Origin: Usnea hakonensis
Taxonomy: Eukaryota; Ascomycota; Lecanoromycetes; Lecanorales; Parmeliaceae
Reading direction: 5' to 3'
NCBI GenBank assembly: GCA_013423325.1
Contig: BLJB01000436.1
Location: 1-29,292, forward strand
DNA length: 29,292 bases
In this document: positions 20,113 through 29,292 of the stretch, piece by piece
Position numbering within the stretch: the first letter of the stretch is position 1
Layout: the number at the start of each line of letters is the position of its first letter
Translations under genes and position numbers: made by a program
The notes under the pieces: generated by a model
What the model saw: only the letters and a program-made list of their open reading frames with translations
What the model was told of the DNA's origin: nothing
The model's database searches: none

Positions 20113-20502
20113 GGGCGAAGAAGACTCCTGGTCTGGAACGATGCACTTGATTTTCAAGATATGATATGCGATACAAATGGAGTATCGAAATAAACGGGCG
20201 AGGGTGGGTGCAGCTCTCCAGCCCTAAGCGCAAAAGCCCTAAGGTAAGTCGGCATGATCATCTGACATTCCGTCACGAGGCGCCACAGGCAATGGCTAGC
20301 ACAGTAGCGCGATATTCACGCGTCCGAACGCGGGTTATTCATACTTTACCTCAAAGTGAGTTGACCCCAATCTTTGGATTGCAAGTTGATGCCTACCATG
20401 GAGACTAGGCAGTCCCTCCAGTAAGACACCTGCGCAAAGGAATGAGCTAAGTATTGAAAATACAACTATTCAAATATCCGCTTCCAGTGTTCGTGATACG
20501 CA
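20113..20502. other. Divergent promoter region of BTB gene and CTF18
   Basis: A 390-bp shared upstream region. It contains a perfect MluI cell-cycle box at 20318-20323 and a related ACGCGG at 20328-20333. Nothing else is recognised. Confidence 0.5.
20318..20323. promoter_or_regulatory. MluI cell-cycle box (ACGCGT)
   Basis: A perfect palindromic ACGCGT lies 180 bp upstream of the CTF18 start codon, with a near match (ACGCGG) a few bases downstream. ACGCGT is the binding site of MBF (Mbp1/Swi6 type) in fungi, which drives replication genes at G1/S. Binding here is inferred from sequence and target type. Confidence 0.5.
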
Positions 20503-23466
20503 ATGCATCTGGCATCGTCACCGTTGACTTATCCACCAAGCTCGTCTTCTCCACCTATATTAGAAAAGCGCAAAAGACAGGATGAGTTGGAAATCACACC
20601 CGTGCAGGCAAAGAGGAAGGCCCTGAACGCAGAGGATGAAGATCCTGCAAAAGTCGAATTTCGGAATTTCACACTTGACATCCCTAGCACAGAGCCAGCA
20701 AGAGCTCATATACAGAAAAAAGCACCCCCGAAGTCGCACGAACCCTTCACCGACGACGAGGACGATGACGATGATCAAAGCCTCAGGAAAATCACTAGCA
20801 TGCTCGGTTCCATTCGCAGCGAATCTTCAGGAACAACACATACGGAACCGGCATTCGTAGCCACCATAGCTACAACAGACGATAATTGGCAGCACCCATC
20901 GCCACATCCAACGCCTCAAGCCAGGACGTCATCAGGCAGAACGTTCATGCTCCGATCGAAAAGAGCACAAGCCCCCATTCCGTATGAAAAGCTCGTCGCT
21001 GAACGGTCTACCACTGCCCCTAAGAGGGCAACCAAAGGCTATTACGGCGTCAACATTCACCAGCTGCTCGACAAGGCGGCGAAAGATGCCAAGAATAAGG
21101 AACAGAGGGACAGCGACGCTCGACCATTGATAGAAAAGCCAAGGCTGAGCAAAAACTCAATGAAAGGTCGGACGATGTTGTGGACAGAGAAGTACCGTGC
21201 CAAGAAGTTCACGGATCTTGTTGGAGACGATCGTACGCATCGTGACGTTTTGCGATGGCTCAAAGGCTGGGACCCAATCGTATTTCCAGCCACAAGCAGA
21301 CTTAAGCCCAAGGTGAAGTCCGTGGAGACCGAAGCAGAGCGACAACAGCAGCCGAAGATACTTTTGCTTGCAGGACCTCCCGGTTTGGGTAAGACCACAC
21401 TCGCACATGTTTGCGCAAGACAAGCTGGCTATGAGGTAGTGGAGATCAACGCTAGTGACGAGAGAAGCCGTGACGTTGTCAAAGGACAAATTAAGGATTG
21501 TGTTGGCACTGAGAACGTTAAAGGTATTAGTACCAAGACCGCAGCTGGTCTTACTCGCAAGGCCGGAAGACCGGTTTGTGTCGTTGTTGACGAAGTTGAT
21601 GGTGTGGTCAGTGGGAGTGGCGGTGGAGGTGAGGGTGGGTTCATCAAGGCCTTGATCGATTTAATTATGCTAGATCAGAAAAATTCGAAAGTGCTCGGAG
21701 CTACTTCAGTCAACATAGTCGGATCGAGAAAGACAGGCGGCAGATTTCGACTCTTGCGGCCAATAATTCTGATATGTAACGATGTCTACCATTCCGCTCT
21801 ACGGCCTCTCCGTGCTTGTGCGATGGCAGAGATCATCCAGATTAGAAGGCCACCACTTGATAAGGTCGTAGCCAGACTCAAATCGGTGTTCAATACAGAG
21901 GGTGTCGCTTGTGACGGTGAGGGGGTGCGAAGGCTCTGCGAGGCAATCTGGGGTATCACTGACAAACGAGAATCTCAGACCAAATCCAACGATACTGGAG
22001 AAGGTGACATGCGAGGAATACTTGTAGTCGGCGAATGGGTGGCAGCTAAATTGCGTGCGGCTACCGTGAGACCCGTCAGGCTCACGAAAAAGTGGGTAGA
22101 GGAGCACATGCTCGAAAATCTTTCGTATGAAGGTGGAGGAGCTCGAGGTCTGGGTCATGGCGGCGCAAAACATGTTGTCGAGCGAGTCTTCCTGTATGGT
22201 GCAGGGTTTCCGAAAGCAGCCTTTACAGCAACAAGTAATTCTTGCATAGTACAGAACGGCGACCCTCACGGAGTGTCCGAGCTCGGAAACTACACAGCAT
22301 TGAGTCGACTACAGGATGTCATTGACACCTGTGGCGAAAGCGAACGCATTGTGATGGACTGCTTTACTGCATACCCTTCACGTTCTTTCCAAGACGACAC
22401 TTTTCTTTCGAAGCCTAACGCTGCACAAGAGTGGTTGCATTTCCACGACCAGTTGTCGTTGAAGGTGTACGGAGCCCAAGAGTGGGAGCTTGGGCCATAC
22501 CTTTCGCAGTCAGTCCTAGGCTTCCATCACCTATTCGCTTCTCCAGCAAAGAATTTATTGGCCGACCCAAAAAGTTGGGATCATGACGACGAGGAGCCGC
22601 TTCCTTTCTCCGGTCCTCGAGCGGACTATCTGGCTTCTGAGGCCCAGAAGAAGAGCAAGGCCCTCCTGCTCGGCCTCCAGTCTTCTTTATCGCCCCACTT
22701 ACTTCGCTCCTTCAGGTCTCTTGAGGACATCTCGACTGATCTCCTCCCCAACCTCATCAGGATACTGGCCCCAAATGTTAAGCCCATTGTCGTGGGCGGA
22801 AGTGGCGATCAAAGAGGAGTAAGCGTGCGAAAGGAAGGAGAACGAGAAATGGTTCAACGTGCCGTTGGCGTTATGGTAGCTGTTTGCGTCACCTTTGAGC
22901 GAGCTAGAGTTGAAATGGGGCAAAACGGTGTCAGCAACTACGTCTACCGCATGGAACCGTAAGTTAGCCAGTGCTGACACTTGGTCAAAGGTTGTACTGA
23001 TCGTCTCCGTAGGCCCTTGGACAACTTGGCTGCTTTTGAAACTAGCTATCAAAATACTTCAGCGACAGCTCCATCCGGATATGCGATCCGCCAAGCTCTA
23101 GACCAAGAATATCAGAAGTATTTACTGCGTCAACATGCCGACGCCCGGCAAGCTAGATACAGAGCTGGATGCGGCTTTGACTCTGAGGCAGATCTCGTAG
23201 TCGAGGATAATCAAAAAGCAAGAATCAGGGAAGGTGGGGTTGACATCAAGCCGGTGATTATAAAGCGTGACTTTTTTGGCAGGATCGTGGACACAGCTCC
23301 GAATACTGGAAAGAGTCAACCAAGCGGGGCTGAGAGCAAAGGCACGCAGGTCTATAAGTCGGCCAAAAACGCTGAGGGAAGAAAGGCATGGGTTAGCTTT
23401 CATGAAGGTTTTTCGAATGCAGTCAGGAAACCAATCACACTCGACGAGCTTATGCGAGGGTTTTGA
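20503..23466 (+). CDS. CTF18: Chromosome transmission fidelity protein 18 (Ctf18), alternative RFC large subunit
   Basis: AAA+ large subunit of the Ctf18-Dcc1-Ctf8-RFC clamp loader, which handles PCNA at forks and supports sister-chromatid cohesion and the replication checkpoint in the nucleus. Two exons, 20503-22958 and 23013-23466, around a 54-bp intron give 969 aa. The first about 220 residues are low-complexity, with an acidic run and basic patches. The AAA+ module starts at LWTEKYRAKKFTDLVGDD, with Walker A GPPGLGKTT (about 291-299), NASDERS and Walker B VVVDEVDG (about 360), followed by LICND. The second exon supplies the conserved tail, including KRDFFGR (about residue 905), the element by which Ctf18 binds Ctf8/Dcc1. 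The RFC1 BRCT domain is absent, which excludes Rfc1. Confidence 0.95.
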
Positions 23467-23882
23467 ATCGAGGTTTCAATGACGGATACTATAGTCGCTT
23501 TATCTGAGATCTAATGGACTAACAGATCACCACCTGTAGACATCTACCGTAAAGGAGAACCACTGCGTATCGTTGACATTGTACGATGTCGCTTGGCTCT
23601 GAAAACATTGGAATTAGAACCTTAGCCATCATAAGAAGTAGAACGGAGTAGATATGTCCAGCTATACCATTGCACTGTCAGTTCAAAGCCCCACAAATAG
23701 AGATTCATGAGTTCACCATACTTTTGTTGCTATTGTGAAATGATCAAGCTTGTGAGCCTACGGGCTGTAATCATAAAACCTGTCCAATGTTATTCCTTCG
23801 ATAGTAGAACGACGATGCCTCCAGGGGACTTACTATGAAGCTAAGCGCTTCGAAGAATAGAAAGAGGAGTGTGACATGTATA
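23467..23882. other. Convergent intergenic region
   Basis: A 416-bp stretch between the 3' ends of CTF18 (+) and the Myb-like gene (-). No open frame or RNA-like structure recognised. Confidence 0.5.
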
Positions 23883-25268
23883 TCAAAGATAGGCGAAGCG
23901 ATCAGCGCAATCCGCTGGATCATGGACATGACCAGTCGTTTCCTCAAGACGTCGGCTCACCAGCGACCATGTATTCTCCCTTACGTATTTATACGCCTCA
24001 ACAAGCAAACGATCCTCATTATCATCAAAACCGGTAGGTACTGGTTGCGTGATTGCCTTGAGATTTGTCCCAGCCTGCAAATCAATTTTGGAGGGTTTAA
24101 AGACCTCGCCCCTTACAGCTGCGACGAGTACAGCATTTCGCTTGTACCGGCCATAAATTGCATTTCCTGTGAGATTTGGAGGCTTGCCACTAGCGGCACG
24201 AGCTTTGTTAAGGACTTCTGCGATTTCGTCGAATTGTTGGTTGTCTTGACGGAGGCAATAAATCTGGTGGTTTTCCTATAGTGGTGCTCTAGTCAGCGCT
24301 CACAATTTCTAGCCGAGAAGTAGTGTCATCGGAGACAGTTTCGAACTGTAAGGTCAAGCTCTATAACTTCCGAAGAGTCCTGAAGAAATTTATTTGCAGC
24401 AGGGGGAACTCCTACAGGATCCATGTCACCTTTCGTCTTCTTTTGTGCTCCACCAGCAGCCGTACGGCTTGAAGCTTCAGATAATGCTCTCTTCATCTGT
24501 GTGGCATTTCCTCGGACGATGGAGTCGCTGTTCGATGGTCCAGCAACGATGGAAGACACGGCGCTGTCCAAATCTAGACTTGCACTGGAGGTACGACCTG
24601 GTGCTCCTGAAAATATACCTTTGTCCTTAGTCGCGTTTCCACTGGTAGGGTATGGAACAGTAGATAACCCTTTAGGAGAGGAAGAGGAAGCGGAGGAATG
24701 GTTGGAATTATAGTATGGGCCAGTAGCTGCGAGGTGTTCCAAATCGCTATCAATCAGCTGAGGGGTAAGAAGACTTTGGTTAAGGGTCTCTTCGATCATG
24801 TGATTGCTGTCCGTAGTTGTGAATTTAGTTTCAGGACGAGTCTCATTCCCATTTTCATTGAGTTGCATATAATGGGCGTCCGCGGCCCCAGAGCGAAGCC
24901 GGCCGCTCCTAGCCCGGGCAAACCCCAAACTTGCTTGGAGGGAGAGAGTATCCACGTAGTCAATACTGGAATCAGTGCTCTGGGATGAGGATTGGAACCC
25001 ATCACAAGGGGCAGAGTTCTATTCAAGGTCCCGGATCAAATTAGTCGCTCCACGATCATTGATAAATTTGTCTATACTTTGATGTACTTACAAAGTGATA
25101 CCCATCACGTGAGACAGACACGAAATCCGCTATAGTATTATGATCTGCACAAAACTCGTCGAGCTGCATCTTCATATCGAGAATCAGGTTAAGAGCGCGC
25201 CCATCCATATCTAGTGGTGTTGACTCTAGAAGAGCAAGGTCAGAGAGGAACTCAACAAGGGTAGACAT
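23883..25268 (-). CDS. Hypothetical Myb/SANT-like protein
   Basis: Three exons, 25268-25092, 25018-24347 and 24275-23883, give about 413 aa. The 73-bp intron joins RDGYHF to NSAPCDGF with good splice signals. The second join (71 bp) uses a weak donor (GTTCGA) and is less sure. The C-terminal 130 residues carry two SANT/Myb-like helical repeats: DNQQFDEIAEVLNKAR with NLTGNAIYGRYKRNA, then FDDNEDRLLVEAYKYV with NTWSLVSRRLEE and DPADCADRF. The middle is a Ser/Thr/Asn-rich disordered region with a KKTK basic patch, plausibly nuclear. A chromatin or DNA-binding role is inferred only. An in-frame ATG 16-17 codons upstream is a possible alternative start. I recognise no named homologue. Confidence 0.7.
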
Positions 25269-26203
25269 CTTGGTGTCTTGATTGCGTATACTATTAGACA
25301 AAATGATCATCGGTTGAAAAGTCGAACATAGAACCTTCTTTCCGGAAGAGTGGGCATGTGCTTGAATGACCCTCAAGAACTTACAGGTACGTTTAATTTG
25401 CCGTCTCGCCTTGGCAAGATTATAGCAAGAGCAATAAGTGTTCAAGCAAAAGCAGTGGCGATGACTCTGAGTGCAGTGTTGAAGGAAATTAGTGAGATGG
25501 CGTGAATGTAATGCCAGAATGATCCGCGCCAGTGGCGAACCTTATTGTTTACATTTCCCCAAGTTTCCTGCGAAATCCAAATTGCAAGTCATATCAAACA
25601 TTGATTTTCCAACCTTCTAGTAATTATACACGAAAATCCCTTCAGAAAATTGCCTCTAATCACATTCGTGCACCAGTCCCTATGGTTTAACATGTGCAAA
25701 AAATTCTTTACAGGTCCCATGAAACATTGAGGAAGCAAGCCAGCAGATTCAACATATTGACTATTTGATCATAAGACTTTTTCACAATTCTAGAGCAAGG
25801 GCAGATGCACAACTTAGAGCCCAGAAAATAGTAGACAAATAAGTGGCCTTTTCATGAAAGCCAAGCTGCAACGTTGATCTTCAGTGGTAGGCCAAGGTGA
25901 CATGAGCCAGTATGATATTGGAGGTTCTGAAATCCAGAGCATTTGTAGTATCCTTGCCAGATTGAAGTGTACGTCGATGGACGGAGAAGCGGCGCTTCCG
26001 CGCTCTCTGCGGCAATTGATCTTGGCAGTGTTCTAACTTCTACTTTAAAGTACTTTAAAAGTAAAGGTAGTAAGTTTACTTTAGAGAATTGCACTACGTA
26101 TACTTTACGTAAGTAAATCTGTAAAAGTACGACACGCGCTTCTTCTAATCTCCGAATCGCTGCTCCTACAGCGTCAGTGAGTCCTACTACGCAGCCGCGC
26201 AGC
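25269..26203. other. Divergent intergenic region, 935 bp
   Basis: Upstream region of the Myb-like gene (-) and the small membrane protein gene (+). An open minus-strand frame at 25852-26205 has no family motif and I treat it as chance. The distinctive part is the TACTTTA/TAAAGTA-rich block at 26040-26130. Confidence 0.5.
26040..26130. repeat. ACTTTA-rich palindromic block
   Basis: About 90 bp built from repeated ACTTTA/TAAAGT words. It includes the perfect palindromes TACTTTAAAGTA (26041-26052) and TTACGTAA (26105-26112). It lies 75-165 bp upstream of the small membrane protein start codon. Function unknown. Confidence 0.6.
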
Positions 26204-26788
26204 ATGCCCAGCCTTTTCTACATTGTACTCTCGCCAATCCTGTTCTTTGTTTCGATTCCTCTATCTTTATTCGCTGCTCTTACAACCACGCTAGCCCTCT
26301 CTACTTTGTTTCTTCGTGCTCTTCTTGTATATGCGGAGCTTGGAGCTGTGTTAGTACAAAATCAATTTATCAGCCAACGCGCGAACGGAAAGGACAGAAC
26401 GTCTGAAAGGACGACAGCGGCTGCTACTGAGGGGAGACCGGCCAGGAGAAGCAGTGCAGGTAGTGGGTCCATAACTCCAAGAACTCCGGATACAGGATTG
26501 GGAATCTATAGTGGCAGTGGAGTAGTGCGCGACTTTGAAGGTGTAGGTGGTTGGAGGACAGAGGATGAAGATGCGATTTGGACGTCATTGAACTCTCGAC
26601 TTGAATTGCCTGCAATGGTCGATGCCCCGCGACGGAATCATCACCGCTCGAGGACTTCCGGAAGCCTTGCGACCGTATCCTTACCTCTTAAATCGCCTGT
26701 GCGATCTGGAGCGAGGACCCCAACAAGCATCCGGATTGGAGAAAGTATCAGTTCTGAAGAGTATTTTACCAATCCAGCGCCCTCCTAG
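26204..26788 (+). CDS. Small two-helix membrane protein, unknown function
   Basis: Single-exon 194-aa protein starting at the ATG at 26204. Residues about 3-50 form two near-contiguous hydrophobic helices (FYIVLSPILFFVSIPLSLF and the segment from ALTTTLAL to ALLVYAEL). A basic/Ser-rich polar tail with Gly, Pro and Arg follows (RPARRSSAGSGSITPRTP, later SRTSGS and SPVRSGARTPTS), which looks cytosolic with likely Ser-Pro/Thr-Pro phosphorylation sites. The membrane anchor is the most conserved-looking part; related short proteins occur across filamentous ascomycetes, from memory rather than a search. I cannot assign an activity. In-frame upstream codons lack an ATG. Confidence 0.7.
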   Translation: MPSLFYIVLSPILFFVSIPLSLFAALTTTLALSTLFLRALLVYAELGAVLVQNQFISQRANGKDRTSERTTAAATEGRPARRSSAGSGSITPRTPDTGLGIYSGSGVVRDFEGVGGWRTEDEDAIWTSLNSRLELPAMVDAPRRNHHRSRTSGSLATVSLPLKSPVRSGARTPTSIRIGESISSEEYFTNPAPS

Positions 26789-27064
26789 TCAATGACCGCT
26801 TTGCGTGTAGCTAATACCGGAAAAGGTCTTCTGCGCTAAAATCTTTACCCCCTTCAAAAATCGGCTAGGATCTTAAAAATCCCAATACGATGGCTCTGTC
26901 TGAAATTTTACTGTATCACAGGTACAGCGATATGCTGAGGTGCGAAATTCATACAACCCGTTCCCTACAATACACCGGAATACCCGTCTATTTCTATGTA
27001 GTGACGTATGCAAGTAGAGCTATGCACTGAAGGAACCATTCGGACTTTTTCGTCACCAAAAGCA

Positions 27065-28914
27065 CTATGTCTGCCTTTCCTGATGTGAGACTTCCTCCAT
27101 CTCTCTGCGCATGACTTCATTGAATTCAGAAAAGCCGTCCAGATACACTATCATGGAGAATTTAAAGTCAGCGTCTATTTTCATTGCACGAGTTTGAATC
27201 CAGAGAAAAATGTTGAATACACATGAGAGACCTAGAGACATCTGCATCCTCCCCTCGGCCTGTCTTGGAGCGCAAGTTTCTGTACCGACAAAATCTGACT
27301 GTCCGGAAGTGTACGTACCATGGTGACCGGCCTTTTTAATAACAACAACCTTGGCCGAACCATTGTCAGCGTTCCTTTGATCGGCAGAAGCCATCTTCAA
27401 TATTCTCGCCTTCTCCTCATTCATCTTCTCCTCAGCGGCATAGCCACTTTTAACATCCATCCAGTCATTCTCTCCGTACATGAGAATGACAGGGATCCCA
27501 TTCTCTCGCCTCCGCGCTGCCGATTCAACGCTGGAGGACGTAGATCCATCCGGTTCTAAGTATTGCCGGCCGACACCTTGAATACGCCGTATAAGTGGAC
27601 TTCGGGCGTAGGCGCCGGGCGCCAATATATACGCCAGCGCATATTCCCCACTACCCCGCTGCTTGAATAGTGAATATGCGTAATTATGGAGCGCCTGAGC
27701 TTCTTCTGTCTCCAAGTGAGAGAACCGTCGAGACGTCCAGCCTGAGACGAAGCGGGGACCCAATGGGCCGGACCAGCGAACCAAGCTGAATGGAGAGACG
27801 TTTGCGTCCCATAGATAGGTCAGCCATTTTGGTAGTGGTTTCTTTGGAGCTGTAGGCGGCGTTTTGTCTCCGGTCTTGCTGATCTCCTGTCGTTTCGACT
27901 TGGCATTGAGAAAATTGTTGTCGTCTCTATCCCCTACAGACTCTGGTATCCTGGGGTTTGAGCTGCTCTTCAGAGAGTCTTGTTGATCTTGGCTGACCTC
28001 ATTTACCAGAGTGGAGTCTGTAGGTTCTGGCATCGCGGCGTTTACGGCGTAAGGGTCCTCACCTATTCCGACCGGAGAAGCGAGAATTAGTTTGTTCAGA
28101 TGTCCGGGATATTTCAGTGCATAAGCAACAGACATATAGCCTCCAAGGGAGTGACCAACGAGGGTGAACCGGTCAATGTTTCTTTGCACCCGCCATTCCT
28201 CTAGAGCGTCGATAAACCAATTTTCTGCCTCACTGATACATTTTTGCCGGTCCTTGGAAAGTAGCTTGAACGGCGGTCTACTACTACGACCCATACCAAG
28301 GAGATCAAGCGCATACACTCTCCATCCTTTGACTCGGCTCAACCCCTCGAAGTTCTTATAAAAGAAGCCAAGTCCTGCGCCATAGCCATGAAGAATGACC
28401 AAATTCTGGTCGATCTTTTCACCCGTGCGTTCCACGGAGAATTCGTTTAGAGCTCGATTTTTGCCACCCAATTTTACTAAATTTGAATGCCATTGCCGGG
28501 GTCCGTATGGATCGCTGTTCGAATGAGTTTGGACAGCCGAAGCCTTGTCGGCGCTGTTGTCCGAAAAAGATGCTGCTGATGGAGTTTCCGAGGGTAGCGT
28601 TTTCCCGGTTTGTGTGTGGGTCGGAGGTTGCTTGAGATACGGAATGTATGACAATACAGTATGTTCGGCTTTGGCAGCTGGTATATTTGCCCACTGCGGT
28701 GAATCAGCACAAACTTCTGCTTTCCCTGAGATTCTCTACTCACCCACTGACTGAAACCTTCTTTGTACCCTAGAGTAAAGTATCCACCCGTCCTTCCCGT
28801 CTTAGCTGAGTCGGTGGAAGTATTGTCCGCTTTTTCACGTTGAGAGGCTAAGGGACTTTGCTGTGCTTTTGATCGTACTTCATCGTCACCATCGTTCGCA
28901 GTGATGGTAGGCAT
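27065..28914 (-). CDS. Alpha/beta hydrolase of the Cld1/Ict1/ABHD5 (CGI-58) family
   Basis: Lipid hydrolase/acyltransferase-type alpha/beta hydrolase; yeast relatives are the mitochondrial cardiolipin deacylase Cld1 and the acyltransferase Ict1. Three exons, 28914-28744, 28693-27319 and 27147-27065, give 542 aa. The 50-bp intron joins GYKEGFSQW to WANIPAAKAEHTVLSYIPYL. The 171-bp intron joins KKAGHH to VYLDGFSEFN. Motifs: oxyanion-hole HGYGAG (about 159-164), nucleophile elbow GHSLGG (Ser about 239), the LILASPVGI block, and H-X4-D (His 514, Asp 519) seen in ABHD4/5-type proteins. A polar insert sits between about 275 and 345. Start: ATG at 28914; upstream codons are open and basic but lack an ATG, so a missed first exon with a targeting peptide is possible. 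Substrate (cardiolipin versus other lipid) is not decided. Confidence 0.88.
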
Positions 28915-29292
28915 GATCACCGTGTGTTTTAAACCATCTAAAGCCACGGTGTCTTCAACCCGACGTACAGCACGCGAGCTATAGCAGGCAAATGGAAGCA
29001 AGGGAGTTGGGATCAGGATACACTTCTTTGACGAGAACCTCGCGCTGAGACTGACGATCCAGAACCTCAGCGAAGACAGCTTAGTAAAATGTGCAATAAT
29101 TTCTGGCAAACATTAAATCAACAATATCAAATGGGATCTGTAGCTGCAAATGGCACAATATTAAGGATGTCAGTCAATGTAAGGTACCCTCGTACGTAGG
29201 TAAGTACTTAAGCCGACGGGACGGAACATGATGCTTTTAAACCTCAGCCAATGCTAATTAGATTACCGTTAGATTACTATTAGCGTCAAATA
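28915..29292. other. Upstream region of the hydrolase gene to window end
   Basis: The minus strand is open from about 29109 down to the ATG at 28914 with a basic, hydrophobic reading like a mitochondrial presequence, but it has no ATG. It may be part of an unrecognised 5' exon. The rest is promoter-like; near 29190-29215 it holds a TACGTAGGTAAGTAC motif similar to those in other intergenic regions here. Confidence 0.4.

Noticed and set aside
25852..26205. 117-codon minus-strand open frame upstream of the membrane protein gene
   Set aside because: Runs through the ACTTTA repeat block, lacks any domain pattern and overlaps the neighbour's start.
1..29292. tRNA or rRNA genes, biosynthetic or defence gene cluster
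   Set aside because: No cloverleaf with conserved arms, no rRNA sequence and no functionally linked gene set was recognised on reading both strands by eye; a covariance-model scan was not possible here.

Overview
The window looks like a chromosome segment of a filamentous ascomycete (Pezizomycotina). The support is short spliceosomal introns (48-180 bp) with GT..AG ends and CTAAC-type branch sites, a fungal Zn2Cys6 regulator, a TOK-type potassium channel, and a retrotransposon showing the C-to-T decay of repeat-induced point mutation (RIP). Protein impressions suggest Leotiomycetes, but that is inference only.

Left third (1-7056): one TA-rich, heavily RIP-mutated Ty3/Gypsy retrotransposon on the minus strand. 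Its right-hand (5') LTR lies at 6882-7056. Gag, protease, reverse transcriptase, RNase H and integrase remnants follow in order down to position 60. A 161-bp solo LTR of another family sits in gag (4867-5027), flanked by the 5-bp target duplication GCGAT. A second, inverted copy of the same LTR runs off the left edge (1-59). Both copies are rich in CA/TG and look younger than the RIP event.

Right two thirds (7701-29292): ordinary gene-dense euchromatin. In order: ETF alpha subunit (+, 3 exons); Zn2Cys6 transcription factor (+, about 9 exons, one join unresolved); TOK1-like two-pore K+ channel (-, 5 exons); TatD/Scn1-like metal hydrolase (+, 1 exon); glutathione S-transferase (-, 5 exons); BTB/POZ protein (-, 2 exons); CTF18 clamp-loader subunit (+, 2 exons); Myb/SANT-like protein (-, 3 exons); small two-helix membrane protein (+, 1 exon); Cld1/Ict1/ABHD5-like alpha/beta hydrolase (-, 3 exons). 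Exon joins were derived by hand from frame, splice signals and family motifs.

The genes are unrelated housekeeping and regulatory functions: mitochondrial electron transfer, cardiolipin/phospholipid metabolism, sister-chromatid cohesion, K+ efflux and detoxification. I see no gene cluster and no defence or novel multigene system. The most interesting points are the nested transposon record, a 15-nt microexon inside the zinc cluster, a stop-free 171-nt intron that would split the hydrolase's H-X4-D motif, a cell-cycle box upstream of CTF18, and a uORF before the TOK channel.
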